Source: Paenibacillus sp. OV219 (GTDB lineage: Bacteria > Bacillota > Bacilli > Paenibacillales > Paenibacillaceae). Taken from it: 64,000 nucleotides of DNA. The DNA is taken from assembly GCF_900110075.1 (NCBI RefSeq), contig NZ_FOCJ01000002.1, positions 248,001 to 312,000 on the forward strand. The letters run 5' to 3'. Both the position numbers and the translations under genes were made by a program. Shown here one piece after another: positions 56,706 through 64,000 of the stretch; the first letter of the stretch is position 1; each line of letters opens with the position of its first letter. The notes under the pieces were generated by a model, which was given only the letters and a program-made list of their open reading frames with translations, ran no database searches and was not told the DNA's origin.

Positions 56706-56905
56706 ATCCCAATGTTGCTTTCCTCCAGGTTCGTGCGCGCGTTCCGTATTTCATGAACAGAACGCCTTCTTTGGTGATCGGTGTTACGAGTTTAGGCGCT
56801 TCGATTGCACCTTTCCCAACGCCGCTTAGTGCCGTCCAATCACGCCTCGCGGCCTTTTACCTAAACCTGTTGCATCCCCGATGAAGATGCCGCGGTGCGT
56901 ATCCC
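56706..56905 (-). pseudogene. Phage-type helicase fragment
   Basis: Minus-strand reading RGIFIGDATGLGK (Walker A-like), then after a shift DWTALSGVGKGAIEAPK and TKEGVLFMKYGT. The order resembles the first motifs of large phage DEAD/SNF2-like helicases. Short and frameshifted; identification tentative. Confidence 0.4.
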
Positions 56906-57360
56906 TGCTAAGTGGGGACTTGGTCCCTCCCTCGACCGGATTTAGAGGGCTCGTAGTCGACCCGAACGAACGCGTTTACAATAGAGCAGTTTACGGAACT
57001 GACATCAAGGTCAAAGGAGACACTGGACAGTTCGCATCAGTATTCCGATGGGAGGTCTATGCTCACAGAATGCTCACGCAATATCGTAACAGGTCACCAC
57101 AGAATGGCGACGATATTACAGATCATTGCTATTAAAACCTTGTAATAACGCCATTTCGTCACAACTTGTAATTTATCGTTAACGATGTTACAAAACACTA
57201 CCGTCATGATGCTTATTACGGATAGTGCTAGCCATTAGCTTTTTGAACCAAGCCGTACATCTCCCATTTCCCTTATACGTTTTCTCGCTAGATAGGATAG
57301 GAAAATCACTCTTGGGCAAAATAGGTTAAACATTCCATTCTAAAAGTGAGGAAACCTTCC
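56906..57360. other. Leader region of the island gerABC operon
   Basis: No gene supported; the ORF at 56881-57135 has no ribosome site and runs opposite the helicase relic. A forespore (SigG) promoter would be expected just before 57361 but I could not pick one with confidence. Confidence 0.35.
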
Positions 57361-58797
57361 ATGAAAGCCGATATATCTTCGGACATTAACGAGAAGTCAC
57401 TGCTAGGATTACTATCGCAAAGCTCCGACTTCAAGTCGAGTGATTTCTCGGCTGGTAACCGCTGTTATCGGTTATTTTATTTGGATACCATGATCGAGCC
57501 TACCGTGGTGCAAGAACATGTTATTCGCCCACTTCTTCATCACTCGGACGGCAGCAGCATTCGCGAAGCCGTTTCCATTTTGGAATACGGCGAGACGGAG
57601 CTGCTTTCCGATGCTTCGAAAGCGTTAATCGAAGGGAAGACTGTAGTCCATATCGAAGGTGAAACAAAGCTCTATTTGCTAGGAACAGATCTTAAAAAAG
57701 AACGCTCGGTCAACATCCCGGTAAACGAACGGGTGCTGCGCGGTTCCAACGAAGCGTTGATCGAAAACATGAATACAAATCTCAACTTGATACGCAAGCT
57801 GATTGCAACACCTGATCTTGCCGTGAAGTACTATATACTTGGCCGCAGATCAAATACGAAAGTTGCCCTCCTTTACTTGCACTCTCTCGCCAATGAAAAG
57901 GTCTTAAAAGAGTTTGAACGAAGGCTCGGGCTCATCGATATCGATTACGTCGAAGCGCCTGGTTTTCTCAAAGAATTGATCCATGATAGAAAATTGGCGC
58001 TGTTTCCACAAATACTCGTATCCGAGAGACCGGACCGGGTAAGATCTCACTTAATGGATGGTAAAATCGCGATTTTGACCGACGGTTCGCCGGATTGCCT
58101 GATCGTACCGGTCTCATTCTGGGCGTTCTTGCAAAGCCCCGACGATTATCAAGTTAGCTGGCTGTTCGGAAGCATCTTTCGTTTTTTTCGTGTTGTCTGC
58201 TTTATTTTCGCAATCAGCTTGCCCGGCGCTTACGTGGCTCTTGTCACCTTCGATCCACGGTCTCTCCCGTTCGAAATCGCGTTGACCGTGCAAAGCTCGA
58301 TGCAATACGTAGCAATGCCTCCGGTACTAGAAGCGATTTTTATGCTGATTACGCTTGAAATATTGCGAGAGGCGAGCATCCGTCTCTCAAGCCCGATCGG
58401 GCAGACGATCGGCGTCGTCGGTGGTATCGTCATCGGTACCGTTGTCGTCCAGTCCAATCTGATTTCCACGATGATGGTCGTCATTATTGCGTTTACGGCC
58501 ATTGCTTCGTTTGTTATTCCTTCCTACGAAATGAGTATCGCGGCTCGAATATTGCCATATCCGATCATCATCTTGTCGTCGATTCTCGGGTTGATCGGTT
58601 TAGAGCTTTCCTTCCTGTTAGTTATCGCGCATTTGGCAAGGTTGAACACGATGGGGATTCCATACTTTTACTCGGGACTTGACGGCGAGAAGGATACGTT
58701 TTTCAGGAGTCCCCTCAGCAGCTTGAAAAAGCGTCCAAAGGAAAGCTTGGCGAAGGACAATACAAGAATCAAAGTTAAGGAGGATGGGAATTCATGA
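57361..58797 (+). CDS. Spore germination receptor, GerA family (intact)
   Basis: 478 residues: a soluble N-terminal half and five C-terminal spans (FRVVCFIFAISLPGAYVALV onward). Family landmarks are ILVSERPDRVRSHLMDGKIA, the ILREASIRLSSPIGQTIGVV span and the final ARLNTMGIPYF. The usual PREGF motif is replaced by SNEALIENMN, so it is a divergent member. ATG 57361 is 9 bases after GAGG; GTG 57346 is less likely. It overlaps gerB by 4 bases. With GerB and GerC it should form a germinant receptor in the spore inner membrane. Confidence 0.92.
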   Translation: MKADISSDINEKSLLGLLSQSSDFKSSDFSAGNRCYRLFYLDTMIEPTVVQEHVIRPLLHHSDGSSIREAVSILEYGETELLSDASKALIEGKTVVHIEGETKLYLLGTDLKKERSVNIPVNERVLRGSNEALIENMNTNLNLIRKLIATPDLAVKYYILGRRSNTKVALLYLHSLANEKVLKEFERRLGLIDIDYVEAPGFLKELIHDRKLALFPQILVSERPDRVRSHLMDGKIAILTDGSPDCLIVPVSFWAFLQSPDDYQVSWLFGSIFRFFRVVCFIFAISLPGAYVALVTFDPRSLPFEIALTVQSSMQYVAMPPVLEAIFMLITLEILREASIRLSSPIGQTIGVVGGIVIGTVVVQSNLISTMMVVIIAFTAIASFVIPSYEMSIAARILPYPIIILSSILGLIGLELSFLLVIAHLARLNTMGIPYFYSGLDGEKDTFFRSPLSSLKKRPKESLAKDNTRIKVKEDGNS

Positions 58798-59894
58798 TCC
58801 ATTTGGAGAAGCTGTCCCTTAAACAGCTATTTTGGCTTGTTGTATTGACTCAAGTCGGCGTTCATGTGTTGACGATCCCATTCGAAGAATCCAAACACAC
58901 GGGCTACGACTCGTGGATGTCCGTGATAATTGGGGGAGCGATGGCTCAAGTGGTCATCCTGATCATTTATCAACTTGGTAAGAGATATGCCGATCGGCCG
59001 CTTCCCCAATATATGTCCGCGATTACGGGAAAGCTGCTCGGAGCGGTCCTAAATGTTGTGTTTGCACTATACTTCGCGGAGTCCAGTCTTATGGTCGTTG
59101 TCTCTTACGCGGATGTCCTAAGACGCTGGGTGTTATTTACAACACCCTGGTCCGTAATCATTGGGTTTTCATTTGCAATCGCTGCGTACATCGCTACTTC
59201 TTCGTTACGATCCATCGCTGTAATCACCCAGACGATTACGATCATGTTTCTGCTTTGCTTCATGATTGTGGTTATCAGTGGATTGGGGAGAGGCGACTTG
59301 CGTAATTTCATGCCGCTCGGCACTCACGGGATTGGACCGATTCTTAAGGATGCTCTTCCCGCATTTTGGGCGTACGCTGGATATGAACTGCTTCTGTACA
59401 CCTTTCCATTCGTAAAGTGTCGCAAGAAGAAAGATATCTTGATTACAATGTCAGTCGCCAATGGATTTACGACCCTTTTCTACATGTTGTTATCGTTCCT
59501 TGCGACGTACAGCTTCAGCGAAAGTCAATTGAAAGCCGTGCCCGAGCCGATGATATTCATTCTTCGTCAATTCAGATGGCCAACCGTACAAAATCTCGAT
59601 ATTGTATTCATGACCATTTGGCTTTCTGTGACTACGGTAACGGTGTATGTTTATTTGTTTATGGCCGCGCGGTATTTGGCTTACATACGAAGTAAAGAAA
59701 TCCGCAACCATCCTCTTCTCGTATGGATTGTGGCATTCGCCTGCTTCTTGATCGGGATCTGGGGCTCCGACCGGCAATGGATATCCCGTTTTACACTTTA
59801 TCATGATACTGTCTCCATCTTGATCCTTGCCGGTATACCTGCTTTTTTGCTTCTCGTTTCTCTGGTACGTAATAAAAAGGCGGCGATAGGATGA
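58794..59894 (+). CDS. Spore germination permease, GerB family (intact)
   Basis: 366 residues and about ten membrane spans, starting MIHLEKLSLKQLFWLVVLTQ. It is the APC-like subunit thought to bind the germinant. ATGA overlaps link it to gerA and gerC, so the three are translated together. The frame is complete. Confidence 0.92.
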   Translation: MIHLEKLSLKQLFWLVVLTQVGVHVLTIPFEESKHTGYDSWMSVIIGGAMAQVVILIIYQLGKRYADRPLPQYMSAITGKLLGAVLNVVFALYFAESSLMVVVSYADVLRRWVLFTTPWSVIIGFSFAIAAYIATSSLRSIAVITQTITIMFLLCFMIVVISGLGRGDLRNFMPLGTHGIGPILKDALPAFWAYAGYELLLYTFPFVKCRKKKDILITMSVANGFTTLFYMLLSFLATYSFSESQLKAVPEPMIFILRQFRWPTVQNLDIVFMTIWLSVTTVTVYVYLFMAARYLAYIRSKEIRNHPLLVWIVAFACFLIGIWGSDRQWISRFTLYHDTVSILILAGIPAFLLLVSLVRNKKAAIG

Positions 59895-61012
59895 AAAAAG
59901 CAGCCTTCGGATTATTGTCGTTGCTGTTGCTCACAGGTTGTTGGGATCGGCTGCCGATTCGTGAGCTTCATTTGGTGAACTATGCCGGAGTTGACCTCGA
60001 CGAGAAGAGCGGGGACGTCCTTGTAAATTTCGTTGTCAGCAAGCTTGGCAAATCTGGCCAAGGAGGAGGAGAAATGCTTTCGAAGATGACGGAACTCAAA
60101 GGGAAAAGTGTGTCCGAAGCGTTCGGACAAGGGGTCTATACCGATCGAGGTCCTTTCTATGGGGTTGACACGGGAATGTTTTTTATAAGCGAAAAGTTTG
60201 CCTCGAATGATCCTGTCGGACAGCTTGATTTTTTGCTTCACACACGTTATACCGCAATTAACAGCCCCGTTATCGTAATTGAAGGGAGCCTATCTAAATT
60301 TTTTAAAGACAAATCAGTCAAAGCACATGAACTGATTGATTATATTTCAAATTTGGGAACAAATAAAATTGTAAACAATGTTACTATGTTGCATTTCCTT
60401 TTATCCGAAGAAGAACCTTTAGAAGATATCGTTTTGCCTATGATCAAGCAAGAGGATTCCGGAGTAGTGTTGAAAGGCGCCTTATTATTCCAACAAGGTA
60501 AGAGTACTGGGGCTAAGCTTAACAAAAAACAAGTGCGAATGTTAATGTTGTTATCCGGGACTTCCCTGGGACTGCAAAGGCTTACCACTAAATTAACGGC
60601 ACCCATTGAGGGACGACAACCGCATACGGGGCAAGTGAACGGTATTGATTATGCGTTTTCTACCAAGAAAGTAAATGCTAAGATTTCCGTCCGGTCTGAA
60701 CCCAGCGGATTGCCGAAAGTCAGCCTGAAAGTCAGAATGATTATTAATATAATCGAGCTAGGCCGCGGCGTTCACCCGATCAAATCCGATTATGTAAATA
60801 AAATGGAAAAAGAACTGGCAGATCACCTGAAAGAAGAAGCGGTGGCAACGATCGAGAAGCTGCAAAAAGCGAATTGTGATGCTCTGGGCATCGGAAAGCA
60901 AATTAGGGCTTACCATCCGAAGATTTGGAAGTCCATGAATTGGCGTAAAGACTATCCGAGATTATCGATTCAGCCGGTTTTCGACGTGCAGATCATTAAT
61001 GCGAACGAATAA
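59891..61012 (+). CDS. Ger(x)C germination lipoprotein (intact)
   Basis: 373 residues. Signal with lipobox LLTGC and the following WDRLPIRELH motif are typical. The middle has a TRYTAINSPVIVIEG segment and the C-terminal domain ends AYHPKIWKSMNWRKDYPRLS and VFDVQIINANE. This is the only one of four Ger(x)C sequences in the window that is complete. The last 17 bases overlap a convergent recombinase relic. Confidence 0.92.
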   Translation: MKKAAFGLLSLLLLTGCWDRLPIRELHLVNYAGVDLDEKSGDVLVNFVVSKLGKSGQGGGEMLSKMTELKGKSVSEAFGQGVYTDRGPFYGVDTGMFFISEKFASNDPVGQLDFLLHTRYTAINSPVIVIEGSLSKFFKDKSVKAHELIDYISNLGTNKIVNNVTMLHFLLSEEEPLEDIVLPMIKQEDSGVVLKGALLFQQGKSTGAKLNKKQVRMLMLLSGTSLGLQRLTTKLTAPIEGRQPHTGQVNGIDYAFSTKKVNAKISVRSEPSGLPKVSLKVRMIINIIELGRGVHPIKSDYVNKMEKELADHLKEEAVATIEKLQKANCDALGIGKQIRAYHPKIWKSMNWRKDYPRLSIQPVFDVQIINANE

Positions 61013-61190
61013 GTAAAAGGCGCGAACCTTCCAACTTTTCATCCAGTTCGTCCTGGCGAATCCCGATATATCGTTTAGTAATCGACGGTGCCGCGTGGTT
61101 AAAAATTTCTTGCAAAACTGCCACGTCCTTGTTACGCCGATAATGGTGGTAGCCGAATGTCTTCCGCATGGTGTGTGTTCCAATATCCTA
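60996..61190 (-). pseudogene. Second tyrosine recombinase relic
   Basis: Minus-strand reading DIGTHTMRKTFGYHHYRRNK, DVAVLQEIFNHAAPSITKRY, IGIRQDELDEKLEG: the C-terminal catalytic block (HxxR, His, Tyr) of a different integrase from the one at 49864. A stop immediately precedes DIGTH and the rest of the gene is gone. Confidence 0.8.
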
Positions 61191-61599
61191 GCGAACTATC
61201 ATCCCACCCAGTGCTGCTATAGATTTGCAGTCCAAAGGGGGGGACGATGAACTCGTTTTCAGCATTTCAATAAGATCGCTTGTCTTCAAGTTTTGATTTA
61301 CCGTATTTATTCGAAATCCATTGCGTTGCTCATGCCCATTGATTCCAGGACGAATGGTAAAGGTTGCCCGGCAGCCGGCTTAATGGCTGCCGTTTTCTCA
61401 ACTACCATGAAAAATCATCGTAGTGACATTTAAGGCGTGATTCTAATGAGTAATAAAGCAAAACATATATTCAAATGATAAGGAATTGGAATAAAGCCAT
61501 CTCTATATTGAGACTTTACATTTATTTCGTTGCTGTAATACGTTAAAGCTTTAATGAATGGAATACATTGATGGCAGAGGACATGATCTTGTAACATAG
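61191..61599. other. Gap after gerABC
   Basis: Contains a terminator (61369-61398) and otherwise AT-rich sequence with no supported gene. Confidence 0.5.
61369..61398 (+). terminator. Hairpin terminator
   Basis: CGGCAGCC (61369-61376), GGCTGCCG (61385-61392), then TTTTCTC. A near-identical hairpin lies at 62121-62153. Confidence 0.7.
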
Positions 61600-61635
61600 A
61601 AGATGCCCGGTTCCTAATGAGGATCCGGGCATCTT
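61600..61635. terminator. Hairpin after the small spore-protein-like gene
   Basis: AAGATGCCCGG (61600-61610) pairs with CCGGGCATCTT (61625-61635). T-tails are weak on both strands. Confidence 0.6.
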
Positions 61636-61648
61636 GCTTTACATTATC

Positions 61649-61837
61649 CTAGAATTCATCCAGAGCTTCTTTTGCTGATGCGTTGGCTGCAGTTTCGTTG
61701 GCTGCAGGGTTGTGCTGAAATACTTCAGCTGCTTCCTCGGCGGAAAATTCCGTATCCGCGGCTCCTGCAACCGGAAGTTTATTCAGCTTAACGGATTGCA
61801 CATCAGCTTTAGATACTTCATTTTGTTCATTTGGCAA
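61649..61837 (-). CDS. Small acidic protein, possible gamma-type small acid-soluble spore protein
   Basis: 62 residues from TTG 61837, with AAGGAGG 7 bases upstream: MPNEQNEVSKADVQSVKLNK, then LPVAGAADTEFSAEEAAEVF, ending ASAKEALDEF. It is Ala/Glu/Asn-rich, without Trp or Cys. TEFSAE resembles the GPR protease site (TEFASE) of gamma SASPs, and the neighbouring germination genes fit. The resemblance is short, so it may be an unrelated small protein. Confidence 0.5.
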   Translation of the reverse strand: MPNEQNEVSKADVQSVKLNKLPVAGAADTEFSAEEAAEVFQHNPAANETAANASAKEALDEF

Positions 61838-62166
61838 ACTGCATCCTCCTTGATTAAATCTAAGTGACAACAAAATCTATGTTGCCCCTGGGAGGATGAT
61901 AAATATGCATTTACATCAAAAATGTTCCGATGACGATGGACGAGCCGCGAAAATATCATGGAAAGATGTCGGATGACAAGAACATTGTTCAGTTGCCGAC
62001 TTCTAGACAACATTGCAACTGTCAGATCGGCAGCTTGTTAAGCTCCCATGGAAGAACGTAATTCCTTTCATAATCTGTGGTGCCGCGCTAACGAAGAACG
62101 ATAGCTCAATAAACACGAAGAAACGGCAGCCGGCATAAGGCTGCCGTTTTCGCCCATAATCTACCT
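61838..62166. other. Gap with terminator
   Basis: Contains the Shine-Dalgarno and presumed promoter of the small minus-strand gene and a hairpin at 62121-62153. No gene seen. Confidence 0.5.
62121..62153. terminator. Hairpin terminator
   Basis: AAACGGCAGCC (62121-62131) and GGCTGCCGTTT (62139-62149). It lies just past the 3' end of the minus-strand Ger(x)C relic and resembles 61369-61398. Confidence 0.65.
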
Positions 62167-63141
62167 TTAATTAATTCTCCCGGTATGCTGAATTTGTACC
62201 TGAATGCTGACCTGAAACTCTACTTTCGTATACTCTGTTTCCCACTCGAACGACTTCGACAGCTTCGGGTGAAAAGCCCGGATTCGCTCGCCGATGCCGT
62301 ATAGATCGCATTGGTTCTTCTGCAGCTTGTTTACGGTGTCCGTGGCTTGCTTGGTCAGTTGATCGGACAACTCGTGGTTCCACTTTCGGATGTTCGCTTC
62401 CGAATACATGTCGTACTCGTCGAATTCCTGGACGTGCGCTCTCAGCACCGCGTGGAGCTTCGCGACGATTTTTTAGCGGCGGTCGTCGACGAAGACGTTG
62501 ATGTTCTTCTTCTTCCCGACCACTGCGATCGTCATGTAATTACGGATCGGAGGGACACGTCCTTGATCCACCTTGAGCGTGATCATCGCCTCATTGGGTT
62601 CGTGCGGCGTGAAGGTCAAAGCCATTACCGTTTCATCAGGCGTTAACTCGCCCTTCATTTTCTCATCATGGATCATCGCCCTCCCGTCCATCTCGGCTTC
62701 ATCGGCTTGGACTTTAATAAGCGGAATCAAGGTATCCTCTTCTGGAGGCAAAATTTCACCGATGATGGAGCCCATATTGACGGCAGGCACGATGAATCGT
62801 TTCTCCTGTCCTCGCAGCATATCCGTCAGGTAGCGCCCGACTTGCGGATTCTTCTTCGCAATCGTCTTCATCAATTGGCTCGGACTGCCCTCCACTATGA
62901 TGATCTTGGCGTGCAGATTGCTCAGTCTGTCGCGAAAAAAACGTTAAGCGGCGCGATAAATTTCTCACGCGCGGAGCCTTCGCTGAGCAGTACGATCTGT
63001 AGCTCGGAGGCGTTGAGCGATTTGGTCGTTTTGCGATCGATCATGACTCGTGCTTCGCGGACCGTATCGCCGAAGGCGGTTACGATTTGTTCGCCTTTTC
63101 CTTGGGTTTCCAGTTCGAAGTCGATATGGTTAAACGGTTAG
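62167..63141 (-). pseudogene. Ger(x)C relic with frameshift and stop
   Basis: Minus-strand pieces: DFELETQGKGEQIVTAFGDT and LQIVLLSEGSAREKFIAPLN, a frameshift near 62940, HAKIIIVEGSPSQLMKTIAK to NINVFVDDRR, an in-frame TAA at 62473, then LRAHVQEFDEYDMYSEANIR and the C-terminal GIGERIRAFHPKLSKSFEWE to IQHTGRIN. The C-terminus resembles that of the intact gene at 59891. The signal peptide and GCWDR region are lost at the right edge. Confidence 0.8.
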
Positions 63142-63486
63142 CGTCCAGTTGCATGAACTACTATATCCACACGGATATACACCGGTGGACAAAATTTTAA
63201 CGTGGGACAGTTAAGTCATGAAGTGGACAAACGTGGGGCATAAGGGATTCAGAAATACCTTGATAATTCTAGCAATTATATATAACTGTACCACAGTACC
63301 ACATGTACCACTTAATACACTTTATTAGGAAGAAACTTATTTACGCATATCGCAGAGCAGCTTTAGTGCCTATTCCTTCACAGGATTCATTCCTATTCCC
63401 CGCGTGGAAATAGTTTTTCTGTATTTAGCTGTAATGTATGGCGGAAGGCTTAATAAAATAGGGGACATTTGATCTAATTTCTTTTC

Positions 63487-63507
63487 TTTTACATCAGTTT
63501 TACATCA
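63487..63507 (+). repeat. Right internal repeat TTTTACATCA x2
   Basis: Identical to 49524-49544; lies 78 bases inside the right attachment repeat. Confidence 0.6.
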
Positions 63508-63550
63508 CGCAGTCTGTAGTAGTAATTTCGTCTATACTGTAACAATAAAA

Positions 63551-63577
63551 AAAAGCCTTGAATATCAAGGCTTTCGG
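63551..63577 (-). terminator. Present terminator of tRNA-Val
   Basis: AAAGCCTTGA (63552-63561) and TCAAGGCTTT (63565-63574); on the minus strand it is followed by a long T-run. It lies 3' of tRNA-Val and came with the island. Confidence 0.85.
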
Positions 63578-63584
63578 CGTTTGT

Positions 63585-63634
63585 GTTATGGTGATCTGAA
63601 CAGGGTTCGAACCTGTGACCCCTACCCTGTCAAG
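63585..63634 (-). repeat. Right attachment-site repeat within tRNA-Val
   Basis: Identical over 50 bases to 49358-49407; covers the tRNA from anticodon loop to 3' end. Confidence 0.93.
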
Positions 63635-63664
63635 ATAGTGCTCTCCCAGCTGAGCTATCAGATC
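63589..63664 (-). tRNA. tRNA-Val (GAC)
   Basis: A 76-base cloverleaf with encoded CCA. Acceptor GATCTGA/TCAGATC, D-arm GCTC/GAGC, anticodon loop TTGACAG, T-arm ACAGG-TTCGAAC-CCTGT. It is complete, reconstituted at the right end of the island. Confidence 0.96.
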
Positions 63665-63810
63665 ATATGAGTTGCTTCGTTAGTGACAAATAATAATATA
63701 GCAAACGGCAAAATAGATGTCAACCACTTTTCACAAAAAACTAGTCTAAATCGACACCGAGCCGCATAAGGTGTACTCAAGAGGTTAACCTTGAGGAGGC
63801 GGGTTGTCTA

Positions 63811-63978
63811 GTGGCGGAAGCTGCTCATTTAGTTGTATGGCTGGTTGGTTTGTTTGGTATCGTCGGTACGGTTTGCTTGTGTGTAGCCAAGATGGTCATC
63901 AATGATACGATCGCCTATGATGAAACCTTTGTATGGAAGAGAAAGCTCCCGCCAGAAGCGAAGGCATCCAAACGGTAA
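63811..63978 (+). CDS. Small single-span membrane protein, 55 residues
   Basis: GAGGAGG (63793-63799) precedes GTG 63811. MAEAAHLVVWLVGLFGIVGT continues into a hydrophobic span, then a charged tail ending PPEAKASKR. No family recognised. It lies just outside the island, downstream of the tRNA. Confidence 0.55.
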   Translation: MAEAAHLVVWLVGLFGIVGTVCLCVAKMVINDTIAYDETFVWKRKLPPEAKASKR

Positions 63979-64000
63979 TGAGGAAATGTTTGCTACATTA

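Larger units (their letters stand above)
63142..63584. other. Right inner flank of the island
   Basis: No gene. Holds one copy of TTTTAACGTGGGACA (63195-63209, also at 49807-49821), the TTTTACATCA double repeat (63487-63507), and a terminator. Probably recombination sites. Confidence 0.5.
49358..63634. mobile_element. Degraded genomic island integrated in tRNA-Val(GAC)
   Basis: Bounded by 50-base perfect repeats of the tRNA-Val 3' half. An integrase relic lies next to the left repeat, a second recombinase relic at ~61 kb, and pieces of phage terminase and helicase inside. A 21-base TTTTACATCA double motif occurs 117 bases inside the left repeat and 78 bases inside the right one, as arm-type sites would. 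Intact cargo: stalk protein, cardiolipin synthase, gerABC, possible small spore protein. With broken integrases it is probably immobile. Confidence 0.85.

Noticed and set aside
56881-57135. 84-codon + strand ORF
   Set aside because: Begins opposite the helicase relic, has no ribosome site and no protein-like pattern.
1-64000. CRISPR arrays, rRNA genes, insertion sequences with terminal inverted repeats
   Set aside because: None seen on reading both strands; mobile traces are limited to tRNA-associated repeats, recombinase relics and phage fragments.

Overview
The window reads as chromosome of an endospore-forming, low-to-moderate GC Firmicute of the Paenibacillaceae (Paenibacillus, Cohnella or a close relative). 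The evidence is strong purine-rich Shine-Dalgarno sites, frequent TTG and GTG starts, GerA-type germinant receptors, S-layer-homology proteins, copper-amine-oxidase-like stalk domains, a YolD/UvrX cassette with Bacillus-type LexA boxes, and U-tailed intrinsic terminators after many operons.

Layout. 1-3391: end of the pyrimidine operon (carB 3' part, pyrF, pyrE). 3574-5283: DUF2089/DUF4097 pair. 5313-8160: a ykkC-family riboswitch candidate whose 3' strand is shared with a terminator, ahead of a three-gene ABC-2 exporter. 8285-15384: five-gene MacB/FtsX-type ABC cluster with adaptor, two ATPases (one with an AbrB-like tail) and a solute-binding lipoprotein. 15702-18249: tRNA-fMet, a CAU tRNA and tRNA-Leu, followed by a 2.15-kb islet holding a COG3044 ATPase and ending in a repeat of the tRNA-Leu 3' part. 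18385-20711: SOS-controlled uvrX, unknown gene and yolD. 21003-33539: a broken secreted-protein gene, a NUDIX-DUF402 fusion, a chemoreceptor, an S-layer protein with three tandem repeats, trpB, ung, a radical SAM protein, and cell-wall proteins. 33569-37291: a germinant-receptor operon in which gerA carries a stop codon and gerC a frameshift. 37441-49197: stalk-NucB-excalibur nuclease, MFS, AraC/PhyH/esterase cassette, and a tandem duplication of a DUF4832-FN3-CBM protein.

49358-63634 is a degraded genomic island in tRNA-Val(GAC), bounded by 50-bp perfect direct repeats. It holds two tyrosine-recombinase relics, fragments of phage terminase and helicase, alcohol dehydrogenase and metallo-hydrolase relics, and two Ger(x)C relics. 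Inside it are intact genes for cardiolipin synthase, a stalk-domain exported protein, a possible small spore protein and a complete gerA-gerB-gerC operon.

How it fits together: the ancestral-looking germination operon is broken at two places, while the island carries an intact but divergent receptor. Spore germination in this strain may therefore depend partly on horizontally acquired genes. All family assignments are by eye from translated sequence; no database search was run.
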